A DNA stretch of 56,852 nt from Catellatospora coxensis (GTDB lineage Bacteria; Actinomycetota; Actinomycetes; Mycobacteriales; Micromonosporaceae): positions 1 to 56,852 of the forward strand of contig NZ_BONI01000063.1 in the NCBI RefSeq assembly GCF_016862635.1, given 5' to 3'. A model generated the notes under the pieces. That model was not told the origin of the DNA. It saw only the letters and a list, made by a program, of their open reading frames with translations, and did no database searches. The translations under genes and the position numbers were made by a program. Shown in pieces: positions 1-8,091 of the stretch. Within the stretch, counting starts at the first letter, position 1, and each line of letters begins with the position of its first letter.

Positions 1-30
1 GGCGGGGTCCGGCGCACGCCGGACCCCGCC
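1..30 (-). terminator. Terminator hairpin after the M43 protease gene
   Basis: A perfect inverted repeat with 13-bp arms (GGCGGGGTCCGGC and its complement) and a GCAC loop lies 6 bases beyond the stop codon of the protease gene, on its strand. The window edge hides any T-tract, so this is called from the very stable stem and its position. Confidence 0.75.
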
Positions 31-36
31 TTGGCG

Positions 37-987
37 TCACGCGCGGTACGCGTTCCAGGCGTCGAGCATGCGGGTCGCCTGGCCCGCGGTGAACTCGTAC
101 ATGCACGAGTCGTCGGTGTAGTCCATGAAGTTGTGGATCGGGTCCAGGCCCGGCTTGCTCTTGCAGGTGTCCAGGTTGGTCGGGCACCCGAACGCGGCGG
201 TCTTCTCCGCCGGGGTGTCGGCGACCTGGTCGCCCTGGCCGTTGCAGCCGCCCTGGAAGGTGTGGTACAGGTTCAGCCAGTGGCCGATCTCGTGGGTTGC
301 GGTGTCGCCCAGGTTGTACGGGCTGGCGTTGCCGCCGGGCAGCGACTCGGCGAGGATCACCGCGCCGTCGTACGACGTGATGTTCGACTGCGGGAAGGTG
401 GCCCAGCCGAGCAGGTCCTGGCTGAGCAGGCCGGTGTAGATGTTCAGGGTGCCGGCGCCGCCCACGCGCAGCGCCGCCTTCATCGCCTTCTCCGAGTTCG
501 AGTTGTAGACGATCGGGTACCAGGCGGCGTTGGTGACCCGGTTGATCGACTGCAGCTGGAACGCGAACGCCGTCGCCGCCCCGCCGGTGCCACCGGAGTA
601 CGCCTGGTTGAGCACGTTGATCTGGTTCGTGATCATCGAGTCCGGGATGTTGCCGTTGGCCCGGGTGCCGTCCTCGGAGATCACGTGTACGACCACCGGA
701 ATGGTGACCGTGGCCGCCGCGACAGCCGCGGCCGTGCCGGCGCGAGCCTTGCCCTTGGCCTTGAGCGCGGCTTCGAGGGCCTTCTCGTTGGCGGCCACCT
801 GCTCGGTGGTCAGCTCGTTGGGGTCCTGCTTGGCGGAGCCGCCCGGCTTGGCCTTCGCCGCCGCGGCCGGCTCCACGCACGTCGGCGCGGGCGCCGCGGC
901 GACGCCGACGCCCGCCCCTCCGGTGAGCGTGGACGCCGCGACGAGCGCGGTCAGCCCGAGTGTGCTGAGGGAGCGCCTCAGGTTCAT
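37..987 (-). CDS. Secreted M43 (pappalysin-like) zinc metalloprotease
   Basis: A 316-residue exported protease. Residues 1-31 form a Sec-type signal peptide (Arg-Arg, hydrophobic core, AAA end). An Ala/Lys-rich linker follows, and the catalytic domain runs from about residue 92 to the end. The metzincin zinc motif HEIGHWLNLYH gives ligands His232, His236 and His242 with catalytic Glu233. The Met-turn is at FMDY (Met288), and Cys pairs around 248-295 fit the disulfides of the family. Length and layout match M43 enzymes that cleave extracellular proteins. A GGAGAGG ribosome site 7 bases upstream supports this ATG. The gene is monocistronic, followed by a strong hairpin and preceded by repeated GTGTCAC boxes. 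Confidence 0.93.
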   Translation of the reverse strand: MNLRRSLSTLGLTALVAASTLTGGAGVGVAAAPAPTCVEPAAAAKAKPGGSAKQDPNELTTEQVAANEKALEAALKAKGKARAGTAAAVAAATVTIPVVVHVISEDGTRANGNIPDSMITNQINVLNQAYSGGTGGAATAFAFQLQSINRVTNAAWYPIVYNSNSEKAMKAALRVGGAGTLNIYTGLLSQDLLGWATFPQSNITSYDGAVILAESLPGGNASPYNLGDTATHEIGHWLNLYHTFQGGCNGQGDQVADTPAEKTAAFGCPTNLDTCKSKPGLDPIHNFMDYTDDSCMYEFTAGQATRMLDAWNAYRA

Positions 988-1113
988 CGATTCACCTCTC
1001 CTGCCCCTGGCGCGGTGGGGTTGTCCGCGCCGTTCCCATGCATGTGGGAGGGACGCTAGGGATGATCGATGGAGATCGAAATCATGTGTACGGATGGTGG
1101 CCTTGTCGCGGCC

Positions 1114-1165
1114 GTGTCACGGATTCGCGGTGACACTCCGATGAGGTCGGACGACACCGTGTCAC
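1114..1165. promoter_or_regulatory. Three GTGTCAC boxes upstream of the M43 protease
   Basis: GTGTCAC (1114-1120) and its complement GTGACAC (1130-1136) form a perfect 7-bp inverted repeat with a 9-base spacer. A third GTGTCAC lies at 1159-1165. The block is in the 200-base gap between the start of the protease gene (987, minus) and the stop of the next minus-strand gene (1190). The arrangement suggests an operator bound by a dimeric regulator. The regulator is unknown, and the distance to the start (over 125 bases) is long. Confidence 0.35.
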
Positions 1166-1189
1166 GTGATCCGGGCCACGACCGGACGG

Positions 1190-2242
1190 TCAGGCGGGCA
1201 CGAGCATCGCGAAGATGCGGAACGCGGCCATCGGCTGCGGCAGGTCGTCGCGCTGCTCGGGGACCGTCGCCATGCCGGCCGGGAACGGCTCGTTGTCGAG
1301 CAGCACCTCGTTGGTCATCAACCGGCCGTCCCGATAGCAAAGGAACACCCGCAGCCCGTGCGCCTGCCGGCTGAGCGGCATGTCGCGCAGCGCGCCCAGC
1401 ACGGCGTAGAACGCGTCACCGGCCGGGGGGACGTCCTGCGCGAAAAAGTTGATCTGCGGTCCGACGCAGACGTCGAACGGGCCGGAGGGGTGCTCGTACC
1501 GCTCCCACTCGACCTGACCGGTATGGGCGGCGCGGTCCACCAGGGCGGCGAGCAGGACATGCAGGCTGCACTCGGCGAACATCGCCGTGCCGCCGTCGAT
1601 GGACGCCTGCCAGGTGTCCCCGTGCGCGGCGACGCTCTCCAGCAGCCAGTCGACGGCGAGGGTGGGATGCTGCACGGCGAAGTCGAGCTGGCCCAGCACC
1701 CGGGGCGCCGGGTGGGTGATCAGGCTCGCGTCGAAGCGCAGCTCGCCCGCGTACCGGCCGCGCTCGTCCCGGCCGACGGTCAGGCCGTGGCGGGAGAGCA
1801 GCTGGGCGAACCGCACGGCGGGCGAGGGCACACCGCCGTCGCCAGGCTCCGCGGGCGGGAGCGGGTTCGGCAGGTGGGTCGCGCTGAAGACGAGGTCTTC
1901 GAGCTTCGAGTCGCGCATCTGGTTCACCACGTTCACCTCGGCGCTGCGCAGCCCGATCTCCTTCAGCTCCTCGTGGGTCGGGCGCAGGGCGCGGGACTGG
2001 GCCGCCCGGAAGACGGGGTCACTGTCGAGCCGCCGGCGCACCTCGCCTTCGACGACGTCCGGATCGAAGGTGCAGCCCCGCAGCAGGTACCGCCCGAACA
2101 CGATCGGCAGGTACGTCACCAGGCGCTCGGCCAGCCAGCCGGCCACCCCCTGCTCCCGCAGCACCACGACGATCTCGTCGTCGTCCCGGTCGGGATTGTT
2201 GAGGAAGGCGGCGATCCCCACGGCCACGGCGGCGTCGAACAT
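1190..2242 (-). CDS. Unknown cytoplasmic protein, 350 residues
   Basis: A 350-residue protein that I do not recognise. It has no signal peptide or membrane segment. The N-terminal third is helical and acidic (AFLNNPDRDDDEIVVVL), and the C-terminal half looks like mixed alpha/beta sequence ending in FRIFAMLVPA. Codon bias is typical of the window, so it is a real gene. A TTG five codons upstream is possible, but ATG 2242 is preferred: TATCCT at 2249-2254 on the coding strand lies 6 bases before it, as expected for leaderless transcription. It is divergent from the PE-LIG ligase gene with 149 bases between starts. No function can be assigned. Confidence 0.8.
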   Translation of the reverse strand: MFDAAVAVGIAAFLNNPDRDDDEIVVVLREQGVAGWLAERLVTYLPIVFGRYLLRGCTFDPDVVEGEVRRRLDSDPVFRAAQSRALRPTHEELKEIGLRSAEVNVVNQMRDSKLEDLVFSATHLPNPLPPAEPGDGGVPSPAVRFAQLLSRHGLTVGRDERGRYAGELRFDASLITHPAPRVLGQLDFAVQHPTLAVDWLLESVAAHGDTWQASIDGGTAMFAECSLHVLLAALVDRAAHTGQVEWERYEHPSGPFDVCVGPQINFFAQDVPPAGDAFYAVLGALRDMPLSRQAHGLRVFLCYRDGRLMTNEVLLDNEPFPAGMATVPEQRDDLPQPMAAFRIFAMLVPA

Positions 2243-2391
2243 CCCGCGAGGATACAAGCCCTTTCGCGTACGCCCGGCCGCCCAGTCCCACGTGCAGTTT
2301 CGGGGAAAGTGCAGGCGCGACCCGCGGGGCGCGGGGGCGGAGAGTTCGTGATCGTCGGTGAGGTGGGGTCTGGCCGGGGTAGAACTGCAGT

Positions 2392-3831
2392 GTGGCCGAC
2401 AAGCTCGCGCCGTACCGGGGGAAGCGGTCGGCGGCGCGTACGCCCGAGCCGGTGCCCGCGGCCGGGCCGGTGCCGCGCGGGCACGACGACACCTTCGTCA
2501 TCCAGGAGCACCACGCCCGCGCGCTGCACTGGGACTTCCGCCTGGAGCACGGCGGCGTGCTCGTCTCCTGGGCCGTGCCCAAGGGCCTGCCGCTGGACCC
2601 GAAGGACAACCGCCTCGCGGTGCACACTGAAGATCATCCACTCGAGTACGCGGACTTCGCCGGGCACATCCCCGAGGGCGAGTACGGCGGGGGCGAGGTC
2701 TTGATCTGGGACCGGGGCACCTACGACCTGGAGAAGTGGAGCGATCGCGAGGTCAAGGTCGTGCTGCACGGGCACCGGGTGCAGGGGCGTTACGTGCTCA
2801 TCCGTACCAGGGGCACCCAGTGGTTGATGCACCGCATGGACCCGGCGCCGGCCGACCGGACCGCGCCGCCCGACCTGGTCCGGCCCATGACGGCGACGCT
2901 GGGGGAGCTGCCGCCGAAGGCGCAGGACAGCCGGTACGGCTACGAGCTGAAGTGGGACGGGGTGCGGGCGGTCGTCTACGTGGAGGGCGGCCGGGTGCGC
3001 GCGATGAGCCGCAACGACCTGGACGTCACGGCGGCGTACCCGGAGCTGCGGGCGTTCGGGGAGGCGCTCGGCTCGACCACCGCCGTGTTCGACGGGGAGC
3101 TGGTGGCTTTCGACAGCTCGGGGCGGATCTCGTTCGGCGCGCTGCAGCCCCGGATGCACGTGCAGGACGCGGCGCGGGTGCGGCGGCTGGCCGCGCGGAC
3201 GCCGGTGACGTACGTCCTGTTCGACCTGCTGCACCTGGACGGGCGGGACACCACGGAGCTGCCCTACCGGCAGCGGCGCGAGCTGCTGGAGGGGCTGGGC
3301 CTGTCGGGGGCGCACTGGGACACGCCGCCGTACACCGAGGGCGGCGGCCAGCGGCTGCTGGAGACCTCGCGCGAGCAGGGCCTGGAGGGCGTCGTCGGGA
3401 AGCTGCTGGACTCGGTGTACGAGCCGGGGCGGCGGTCACGAGCGTGGATCAAGGTGAAGAACCTGCGTACGCAGGAGGTCGTCGTCGCCGGGTGGCGGCC
3501 CGGCCAGGGCAGTCGCGCCGACACGATCGGGGCGCTGCTGCTGGGCATTCCCGGGCCGGACGGGTTGCGCTACGCCGGCTCGGTCGGCACCGGCTTCACC
3601 CGGCAGATGCTCGACGACCTGCGGCAGCGGCTGTCCAGGCTGGAGCGCCGGACGTCACCGTTCGCGGGCGCGCTGCCTGCTCGCGACGCGAAGGACGCAC
3701 ACTGGGTCACGCCGAAGCTGGTCGGCGAGGTGCGCTTCACCGAGTGGACCCGCGACGGCCGGCTGCGCCACCCGGCCTGGCGCGGCCTGCGCCCGGACAA
3801 GTCCCCGTCCGACGTCGTGCCCGAGTCCTGA
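2392..3831 (+). CDS. ligD: LigD-type protein: 3'-phosphoesterase plus ATP-dependent DNA ligase
   Basis: A 479-residue fusion of two LigD modules. Residues about 30-150 are the phosphoesterase (PE) domain that trims 3' ends, with the His/Asp/Arg cluster HHARALHWDFRLEHGG. Residues about 165-475 are an ATP-dependent ligase. They carry motif I (ELKWDG, adenylated Lys187), motif III (FDGELVAF near 233-240), motif IV (EGVVGK, 332-337) and motif V (WIKVK, 352-356). The polymerase domain of full LigD is absent, as in many actinomycetes that encode it separately. No Ku gene is nearby. TAGAAC at 2380-2385 sits 6 bases before the GTG start, suggesting a leaderless mRNA. Expected role: DNA end processing and sealing in non-homologous end joining. 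Confidence 0.9.
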   Translation: MADKLAPYRGKRSAARTPEPVPAAGPVPRGHDDTFVIQEHHARALHWDFRLEHGGVLVSWAVPKGLPLDPKDNRLAVHTEDHPLEYADFAGHIPEGEYGGGEVLIWDRGTYDLEKWSDREVKVVLHGHRVQGRYVLIRTRGTQWLMHRMDPAPADRTAPPDLVRPMTATLGELPPKAQDSRYGYELKWDGVRAVVYVEGGRVRAMSRNDLDVTAAYPELRAFGEALGSTTAVFDGELVAFDSSGRISFGALQPRMHVQDAARVRRLAARTPVTYVLFDLLHLDGRDTTELPYRQRRELLEGLGLSGAHWDTPPYTEGGGQRLLETSREQGLEGVVGKLLDSVYEPGRRSRAWIKVKNLRTQEVVVAGWRPGQGSRADTIGALLLGIPGPDGLRYAGSVGTGFTRQMLDDLRQRLSRLERRTSPFAGALPARDAKDAHWVTPKLVGEVRFTEWTRDGRLRHPAWRGLRPDKSPSDVVPES

Positions 3832-3942
3832 CCGCGGAGCGGCCCGCGCGCCGGATTCGGCCGTGACCTGGCGGTGTGCCCGCCAGGCTTCCGCGAGCCC
3901 GCTGGTGCACGTCATCGCCGCAGGTCGGCGCCCCTGCGATGT

Positions 3943-3962
3943 TAAGAAGGTGCCCTTCCTTA
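3943..3962. terminator. Short AT-containing hairpin between ligD and the EF-hand gene
   Basis: TAAGAAGG and CCTTCCTTA form an imperfect hairpin with a one-base bulge. It overlaps the stop codon (3960-3962) of the EF-hand gene and lies between two convergent genes. From memory, similar TAAGAAGG...CCTTCTTA palindromes are frequent in Micromonosporaceae intergenic DNA; I cannot verify that here. A bidirectional terminator is the simplest reading. Confidence 0.4.
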
Positions 3963-4493
3963 GCGGCCTAGGAGGGGGATGTCGAGGAGGCCGGCGTGGT
4001 AGTCGCGGACGGCTTGGGCCAGTTCGTCGATGCTCAGCTGGCCGTCGTGGTTCTCGTCGATCTGGTCGAAGGCTTCCTCGGCGTGGGGCTTGGTGACGCC
4101 GATGGCCTCGATCCAGCGGCGGAACTCGGCCGGGTTGACCTGGCCGTCGCCGTCGGTGTCGCACAGGTCGAGGGTGGCGCTGATGGTGGGACGCAGCACG
4201 GTGCTGAAACCGGTGTTGCCCATCAGGATGATCTCGGTCTGCGCGATGCGGTCGAACTGCTTCGCCGACAGCGTGTCCTCGGGGGCCAGGCTCGCCTTGG
4301 CGGCCAGGTACTCCCACATCGCCAGGTACGAGTCGAGCACGGCGCGGCCGCGCGGGGACTGCTCGTCCTCGCCGAACGCCGCCACGATGCGCCGGCCCTC
4401 GGCCTCGAAGTCCGACTGGTCGACGTGGCCGTTGCCGTCGGTGTCCCACAGCCGGAACCGCCGCGCGAGCCGCTCGCTCCGAACGTCCAACAT
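3960..4493 (-). CDS. EF-hand calcium-binding protein
   Basis: A 177-residue cytoplasmic protein of the calerythrin / sarcoplasmic calcium-binding type. Three canonical EF loops are visible: DTDGNGHVDQSD (17-28), DTDGDGQVNPAE (112-123) and DENHDGQLSIDE (146-157). The loop expected near residues 66-80 is degenerate, so this is a four-EF fold with three likely calcium sites. The frame is open further upstream, but ATG 4493 has an AGGGGG ribosome site and begins the first helix, so the 105 upstream codons are excluded. It is divergent from the NADH dehydrogenase gene across about 208 bases. Role (buffer or sensor) is unknown. Confidence 0.9.
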   Translation of the reverse strand: MLDVRSERLARRFRLWDTDGNGHVDQSDFEAEGRRIVAAFGEDEQSPRGRAVLDSYLAMWEYLAAKASLAPEDTLSAKQFDRIAQTEIILMGNTGFSTVLRPTISATLDLCDTDGDGQVNPAEFRRWIEAIGVTKPHAEEAFDQIDENHDGQLSIDELAQAVRDYHAGLLDIPLLGR

Positions 4494-4701
4494 GTGTCGC
4501 ACCCCCTGCTCTGCCGGCGCGAGCGCCGATCCGGAACCGAAGGCCGTATGGGAACCGGTGAGCCACGCGGAACCCGAGGCCTGACAGGACACTACCAAGC
4601 GCGAGGAACCGGCGGCGCAGCGTTGCGATTCTGTGACAGAGCGTGGCGGGAACCGGTCGCGGCGGGTTTGCCGAACGCCGTTCCGGGGAATGGAGTCGGC
4701 C

Positions 4702-6093
4702 ATGGCCCGGCCTCGCATCGTCATCGTCGGAGCGGGATTCGCGGGCTTCCACGCTGCCCGCAGCCTGGCGCGCAGCTCCCGCGGCCACGCCGACATCACG
4801 CTGGTCAACCCGGCGGACTACCTGCTCTACGTGCCGCTGCTGCCCGAGGTGATGGCGGGCCTGCTGGAGCCGCGCCGGATCGCGGTCTCGCTGGCCGCGA
4901 CACTGCGCCACGTACGCCAGGTGCCCGGCATGGTCACCGCCGTCGACCTGGCGAGGCGCCGGCTCGCCTACACGGGTCCCGAGGGCGCGCGCAACGTGCT
5001 CGACTACGACCGGCTGCTGCTCACCCCGGGCAGCGTGAACCGGCTGCTGCCCATCCCGGGCGTCAACATGTACGCGCACGGGCTGCGCGGCATGGCCGAG
5101 GCGATGTTCCTGCGCGACCACATCACGCTGCAGGTGGAACTCGCCGCCCAGGCCACCGACCCGGAGGAGCGCCGGGCCCGCTGCACCTTCGTGGTGGTCG
5201 GCGCGGGCTACACCGGCACCGAGGTCGCCGCGCACGGGCAGCTGTTCACCGACGCGCTGGCCCGGTCGCTGCCCCGGCTGCGGGAACGGCCCCGCTGGCT
5301 GCTGCTGGACACCGCCGAGCGGGTGCTGCCCGAGCTGGATCCGCGGCTGTCGCGCACCGCGGCGCGGGTGCTGGCCCGGCGCGGCGTCGACGTGCGGATG
5401 CGCACCTCGGTGCGCCAGGCCGAGGCGGAGGGCGTGCAGCTCACCGACGACTCGTACGTGCCGACGCGCTCGCTGATCTGGTGTGTCGGCGTACGCCCTG
5501 ACCCGCTGGTCGACGGCCTCGGGCTGCCGTCGGTGGACGGCCGCCTGATCGTCGACGAGTACCTCGCCGTGCCCGGCCACCCCGAGGTGTTCTCCTGTGG
5601 CGACGCCGCCGCCGTGCCCGACCTGACCCGCCCCGGCCAGCACACCCCGATGACCGCCCAGCACGCCGTACGGCAGGGCCGGGTCGCCGCGCACAACATC
5701 GCCGCCTCCTGCGGGGTCGGCACGCGCAAGCCGTACCGGCACCACGACCTGGGCTTCCTCGTCGATCTCGGCGGGCTCGACGCGGCCGCGAACCCGTTCG
5801 GCGTGCCGCTGTCCGGGCTGCCCGCGATGGCGGTGACCCGGGGCTACCACCTGCTCTCGCTGCCCGGCAACCGCGCCCGGGTCGCGGCCGACTGGCTGCT
5901 CGACGCGATCCTGCCCACCCCGTCCGTCCGCCTCGGCCTGGTCCCACCCCAGGCCGCCGAACTGGACCTGGCCTGCGAGCCGGTCCCCGACCCCGGCCGC
6001 CACGCCCTCTCCGCCTCACCCCAGGTCCCCGCCGGCTTCATCCCCGCCGACGGCCTCCCTGCCGACGACCGCCGCCCACCCCGCCCGGCGTAG
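4702..6093 (+). CDS. ndh: Type II NADH dehydrogenase-like flavoprotein
   Basis: A 463-residue FAD-dependent pyridine nucleotide oxidoreductase of the NDH-2 group, which moves electrons from NADH to quinone without pumping protons. The N-terminal GAGFAG (about residues 10-15) binds FAD, and a second Rossmann motif, VVGAGYTGTE (about 170-180), binds NADH. The FSCGDAAAVPD segment is the C-terminal FAD site. No C-terminal transmembrane helix is evident; the tail is Pro-rich, so membrane attachment would be peripheral. ATG 4702 is chosen over in-frame ATG 4690 because GGAG is correctly spaced before it. The stop codon lies inside the left edge of palindromic repeat copy 1. Confidence 0.85.
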   Translation: MARPRIVIVGAGFAGFHAARSLARSSRGHADITLVNPADYLLYVPLLPEVMAGLLEPRRIAVSLAATLRHVRQVPGMVTAVDLARRRLAYTGPEGARNVLDYDRLLLTPGSVNRLLPIPGVNMYAHGLRGMAEAMFLRDHITLQVELAAQATDPEERRARCTFVVVGAGYTGTEVAAHGQLFTDALARSLPRLRERPRWLLLDTAERVLPELDPRLSRTAARVLARRGVDVRMRTSVRQAEAEGVQLTDDSYVPTRSLIWCVGVRPDPLVDGLGLPSVDGRLIVDEYLAVPGHPEVFSCGDAAAVPDLTRPGQHTPMTAQHAVRQGRVAAHNIAASCGVGTRKPYRHHDLGFLVDLGGLDAAANPFGVPLSGLPAMAVTRGYHLLSLPGNRARVAADWLLDAILPTPSVRLGLVPPQAAELDLACEPVPDPGRHALSASPQVPAGFIPADGLPADDRRPPRPA

Positions 6094-6155
6094 ACGTTGG
6101 CCTATCTCATCGAATTCCGTCGCCGGATTTTCGATGAGATAGGCCAACGTTTATG
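6089..6155. repeat. 67-bp palindromic element, copy 1
   Basis: A 67-bp near-perfect palindrome. The core arms, 6094-6114 and 6130-6150, pair over 21 bases (ACGTTGGCCTATCTCATCGA...). The 13-base centre 6116-6128 contains a further 4-bp stem with a TCGC loop. It overlaps the ndh stop codon, and its left arm contains the stop codon (6102-6104) of the degraded PPOX gene on the opposite strand. Three more copies of identical length occur at 22844, 28082 and 42760. Confidence 0.92.
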
Positions 6156-6443
6156 GAAATCGCGAGGGTCGGTTCGGTGGAGGAGGTGTCTTTCCGACTT
6201 CGCAGGGCGCGGAGCTGCGGCTGGGCCGCGGGATCGGCGCCGGGTGCCCGTGGACAGGTGCGGGTGCCCGCTGCGTTTGAGCCCGGCCAGCACCCCGAAC
6301 TGCTGCCCGCCCAGCAGCTCGGATGCCTCCTGGTCGGTGAGTGGGCGGGGTGCCGGTCCAGCGCCGGGCCGGTCGTCGGCAGCGGTCTCGGTAACGGTGT
6401 CAGGAACGGTCGAGGTAGCGGTGGCAACAACGGTCGGGTTCAT
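6102..6443 (-). pseudogene. Truncated PPOX (F420-type flavin reductase) remnant
   Basis: The frame starts at an ATG with an AAAGGA ribosome site and encodes 113 residues. After a Thr/Ala-rich lead, residues 36-65 (LTDQEASELLGG, QQFGVLAGLKRSGHPHLST) match the conserved N-terminus of PPOX-class F420-dependent oxidoreductases. After Thr65 the similarity stops abruptly. The rest is Arg/Pro-rich and ends in RWPISS...SMR, which is encoded by palindromic repeat copy 1. The rest of the fold (usually about 130 residues in total) is missing in all three frames. It lies 107 bases after the MFS exporter gene, on the same strand, probably as the last cistron of the MarR-controlled unit. Expression of a short peptide is possible. 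Confidence 0.75.
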
Positions 6444-6550
6444 GGCGAGTCCTTTCGTGGTGGGGGTCGGTGCCTGGTGGTGCCGCGGGAGCCGCGCCTG
6501 CTGCCCCGTGCCGGCAGGCGCGGTTCTCGCCGCGTCGAGACGGGTGAAGG

Positions 6551-8008
6551 TCAGGCGGCGGCGGGCACGGCAGGCCGGTCGTCCGGCAGCCGCGCGGGCT
6601 GCCGAGACTCGCGGAGCAGGGTGTACGCGACCGCGAAGGCGGCGACCATCAGCCCGGCGCCGACGGCGTACGCGAGCCGGTAGCCGCCCGTCAGCGCCTC
6701 GGCCTGGCTCGCGCCCCCGGCCAGCGCGTGCCCGGTGTGCCCTGCGGCCAGCGTGGACAGCACCGCGACGCCGACCGCCATGCCGATCTGCTGCGTCGTG
6801 TTGAACAGGCCCGAGGCGAGGCCCGCGTCGTCCGGCCCCGCGCCGGACATGCCGAGCGTGGTCAGCGCGGGCAGCGCGAGCCCGAACCCGGCGGCCAGCA
6901 GCATGGCCGGGAGCAGGTCGGTGACGTACGAGGCGTGCACCGGGACGCGGGCCAGCAGCGCCAGCAGCACGGTCAGCAGCGCGAGGCCGGTCAGCAGCAC
7001 CCGGCGCTCGCCGAAGCGGGTGTTGAGCCGGGCCGAGACACCCAGCGACACCGCTCCGATGATCAGCGCGGCGGGCAGCATCGCCAGCCCGGTCTCGCCC
7101 GCGCCGTAGCCGAGCACCTTCTGCAGGTACAGCGCGGTGATGATCTGGAACGAGAACAGCGCGGCGACCATCAGCATCTGCACCAGGTTCGCCCCGGCGA
7201 CGCTGCGCGAGCGCAGGACCCGCGGCGGCATCAGCGGCCGCCGCGCGGTGGCCTGCCGGATCGCGAACGCGGCCAGCAGCAGCACCGCGACCGCGCCGGT
7301 GGCCAGCGTCGGCGTCGACGTCCAGCCGCGCTCCTCGGCCTTGACCACGGTGTAGATGCCGAGCATCAGCCCGGCGGTGACCAGCAGTGCCCCGACGGCG
7401 TCGGCTCCGGCGGACAGGCCGAGGCCGCGGTCGGCGGGCAGCACCGCGACGGCGACCGCAAGGGCGGCCACGCCGATCGGCAGGTTGATGAAGAAGATCC
7501 AGTGCCAGTCGAGGGCGTCGGTGAGCACGCCGCCGAGCACCTGGCCGAGTGAGGCCCCGGCCGCGCCGGTGAAGCTGAACACCGCGATCGCCTTGGCCCG
7601 CTCCGCCGGCGCCGGGAACAGGTTGACCAGGATGCCCAGGCCGACCGCCGCGGCCATGGCGCTGCCGACGCCCTGCAGGAAGCGGGCGGCGACGAGCAGG
7701 GCCGGGGTGTCGGCGATGCCCGCGAGCAGGGACGCCGCGGTGAACACGGCGGTGCCGGCCAGGAACAGGCGGCGGCGGCCGATCAGGTCGCCGAGCCGCC
7801 CGGCCAGCAGCAGCAGGCTGCCGAAGGCGACCAGGTACGCGTTGACGACCCAGCTCAGGCCGGCGGGGGTGAACCCGAGGTCCTGCTGGATGGCGGGCAT
7901 CGCGACGGTGACGATGCTGCCGTCGAGGACGGTCATCAGCAGCCCGGTCGCGATCACCCCCAGGGCGATCCAGCGGGAGCGGGACGGAGTGGACACGGAC
8001 GTGGACAT
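6551..8008 (-). CDS. MFS drug exporter, DHA2 family (14 TM)
   Basis: A 485-residue polytopic membrane protein of the EmrB/QacA type. The signature LLMTVLDGSIVTVAMP lies in the first helix. GRLGDLIGRRRLF is the conserved cytoplasmic loop between helices 2 and 3, and GGVLTD lies in the helix 5 region. About 14 hydrophobic segments are present, as expected for proton-driven export of amphipathic drugs or dyes. AGGAGG 5 bases before ATG 8008 defines the start. The gene lies 83 bases downstream of a MarR repressor gene on the same strand. The gap carries a near copy of the operator found before marR, so the repressor probably controls the exporter directly. Confidence 0.93.
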   Translation of the reverse strand: MSTSVSTPSRSRWIALGVIATGLLMTVLDGSIVTVAMPAIQQDLGFTPAGLSWVVNAYLVAFGSLLLLAGRLGDLIGRRRLFLAGTAVFTAASLLAGIADTPALLVAARFLQGVGSAMAAAVGLGILVNLFPAPAERAKAIAVFSFTGAAGASLGQVLGGVLTDALDWHWIFFINLPIGVAALAVAVAVLPADRGLGLSAGADAVGALLVTAGLMLGIYTVVKAEERGWTSTPTLATGAVAVLLLAAFAIRQATARRPLMPPRVLRSRSVAGANLVQMLMVAALFSFQIITALYLQKVLGYGAGETGLAMLPAALIIGAVSLGVSARLNTRFGERRVLLTGLALLTVLLALLARVPVHASYVTDLLPAMLLAAGFGLALPALTTLGMSGAGPDDAGLASGLFNTTQQIGMAVGVAVLSTLAAGHTGHALAGGASQAEALTGGYRLAYAVGAGLMVAAFAVAYTLLRESRQPARLPDDRPAVPAAA

Positions 8009-8049
8009 GTGGTCCTCCTGTGGACGGTGCCGACAGGAGAGACCGTAGC

Positions 8050-8073
8050 GGATAGTTCCGTTGCAGACAATCT
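8050..8073 (-). promoter_or_regulatory. MarR operator copy in the exporter promoter
   Basis: This 24-base element (GGATAGTTCCGTTGCAGACA plus ATCT) matches the one upstream of marR at 20 of 24 positions. It sits just upstream of a TACGGT -10-like box for the MFS gene, so a bound repressor would cover the -35 region. GTTCCGT here also pairs with ACGGAAC 16 bases on. Confidence 0.65.
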
Positions 8074-8091
8074 TTCACGGAACCGGATCGG

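Noticed and set aside
6107-6430. Possible small cysteine-containing peptide in another frame of the PPOX remnant
   Set aside because: No ribosome site and Pro/Arg-rich composition; the PPOX frame has a proper start and family match.
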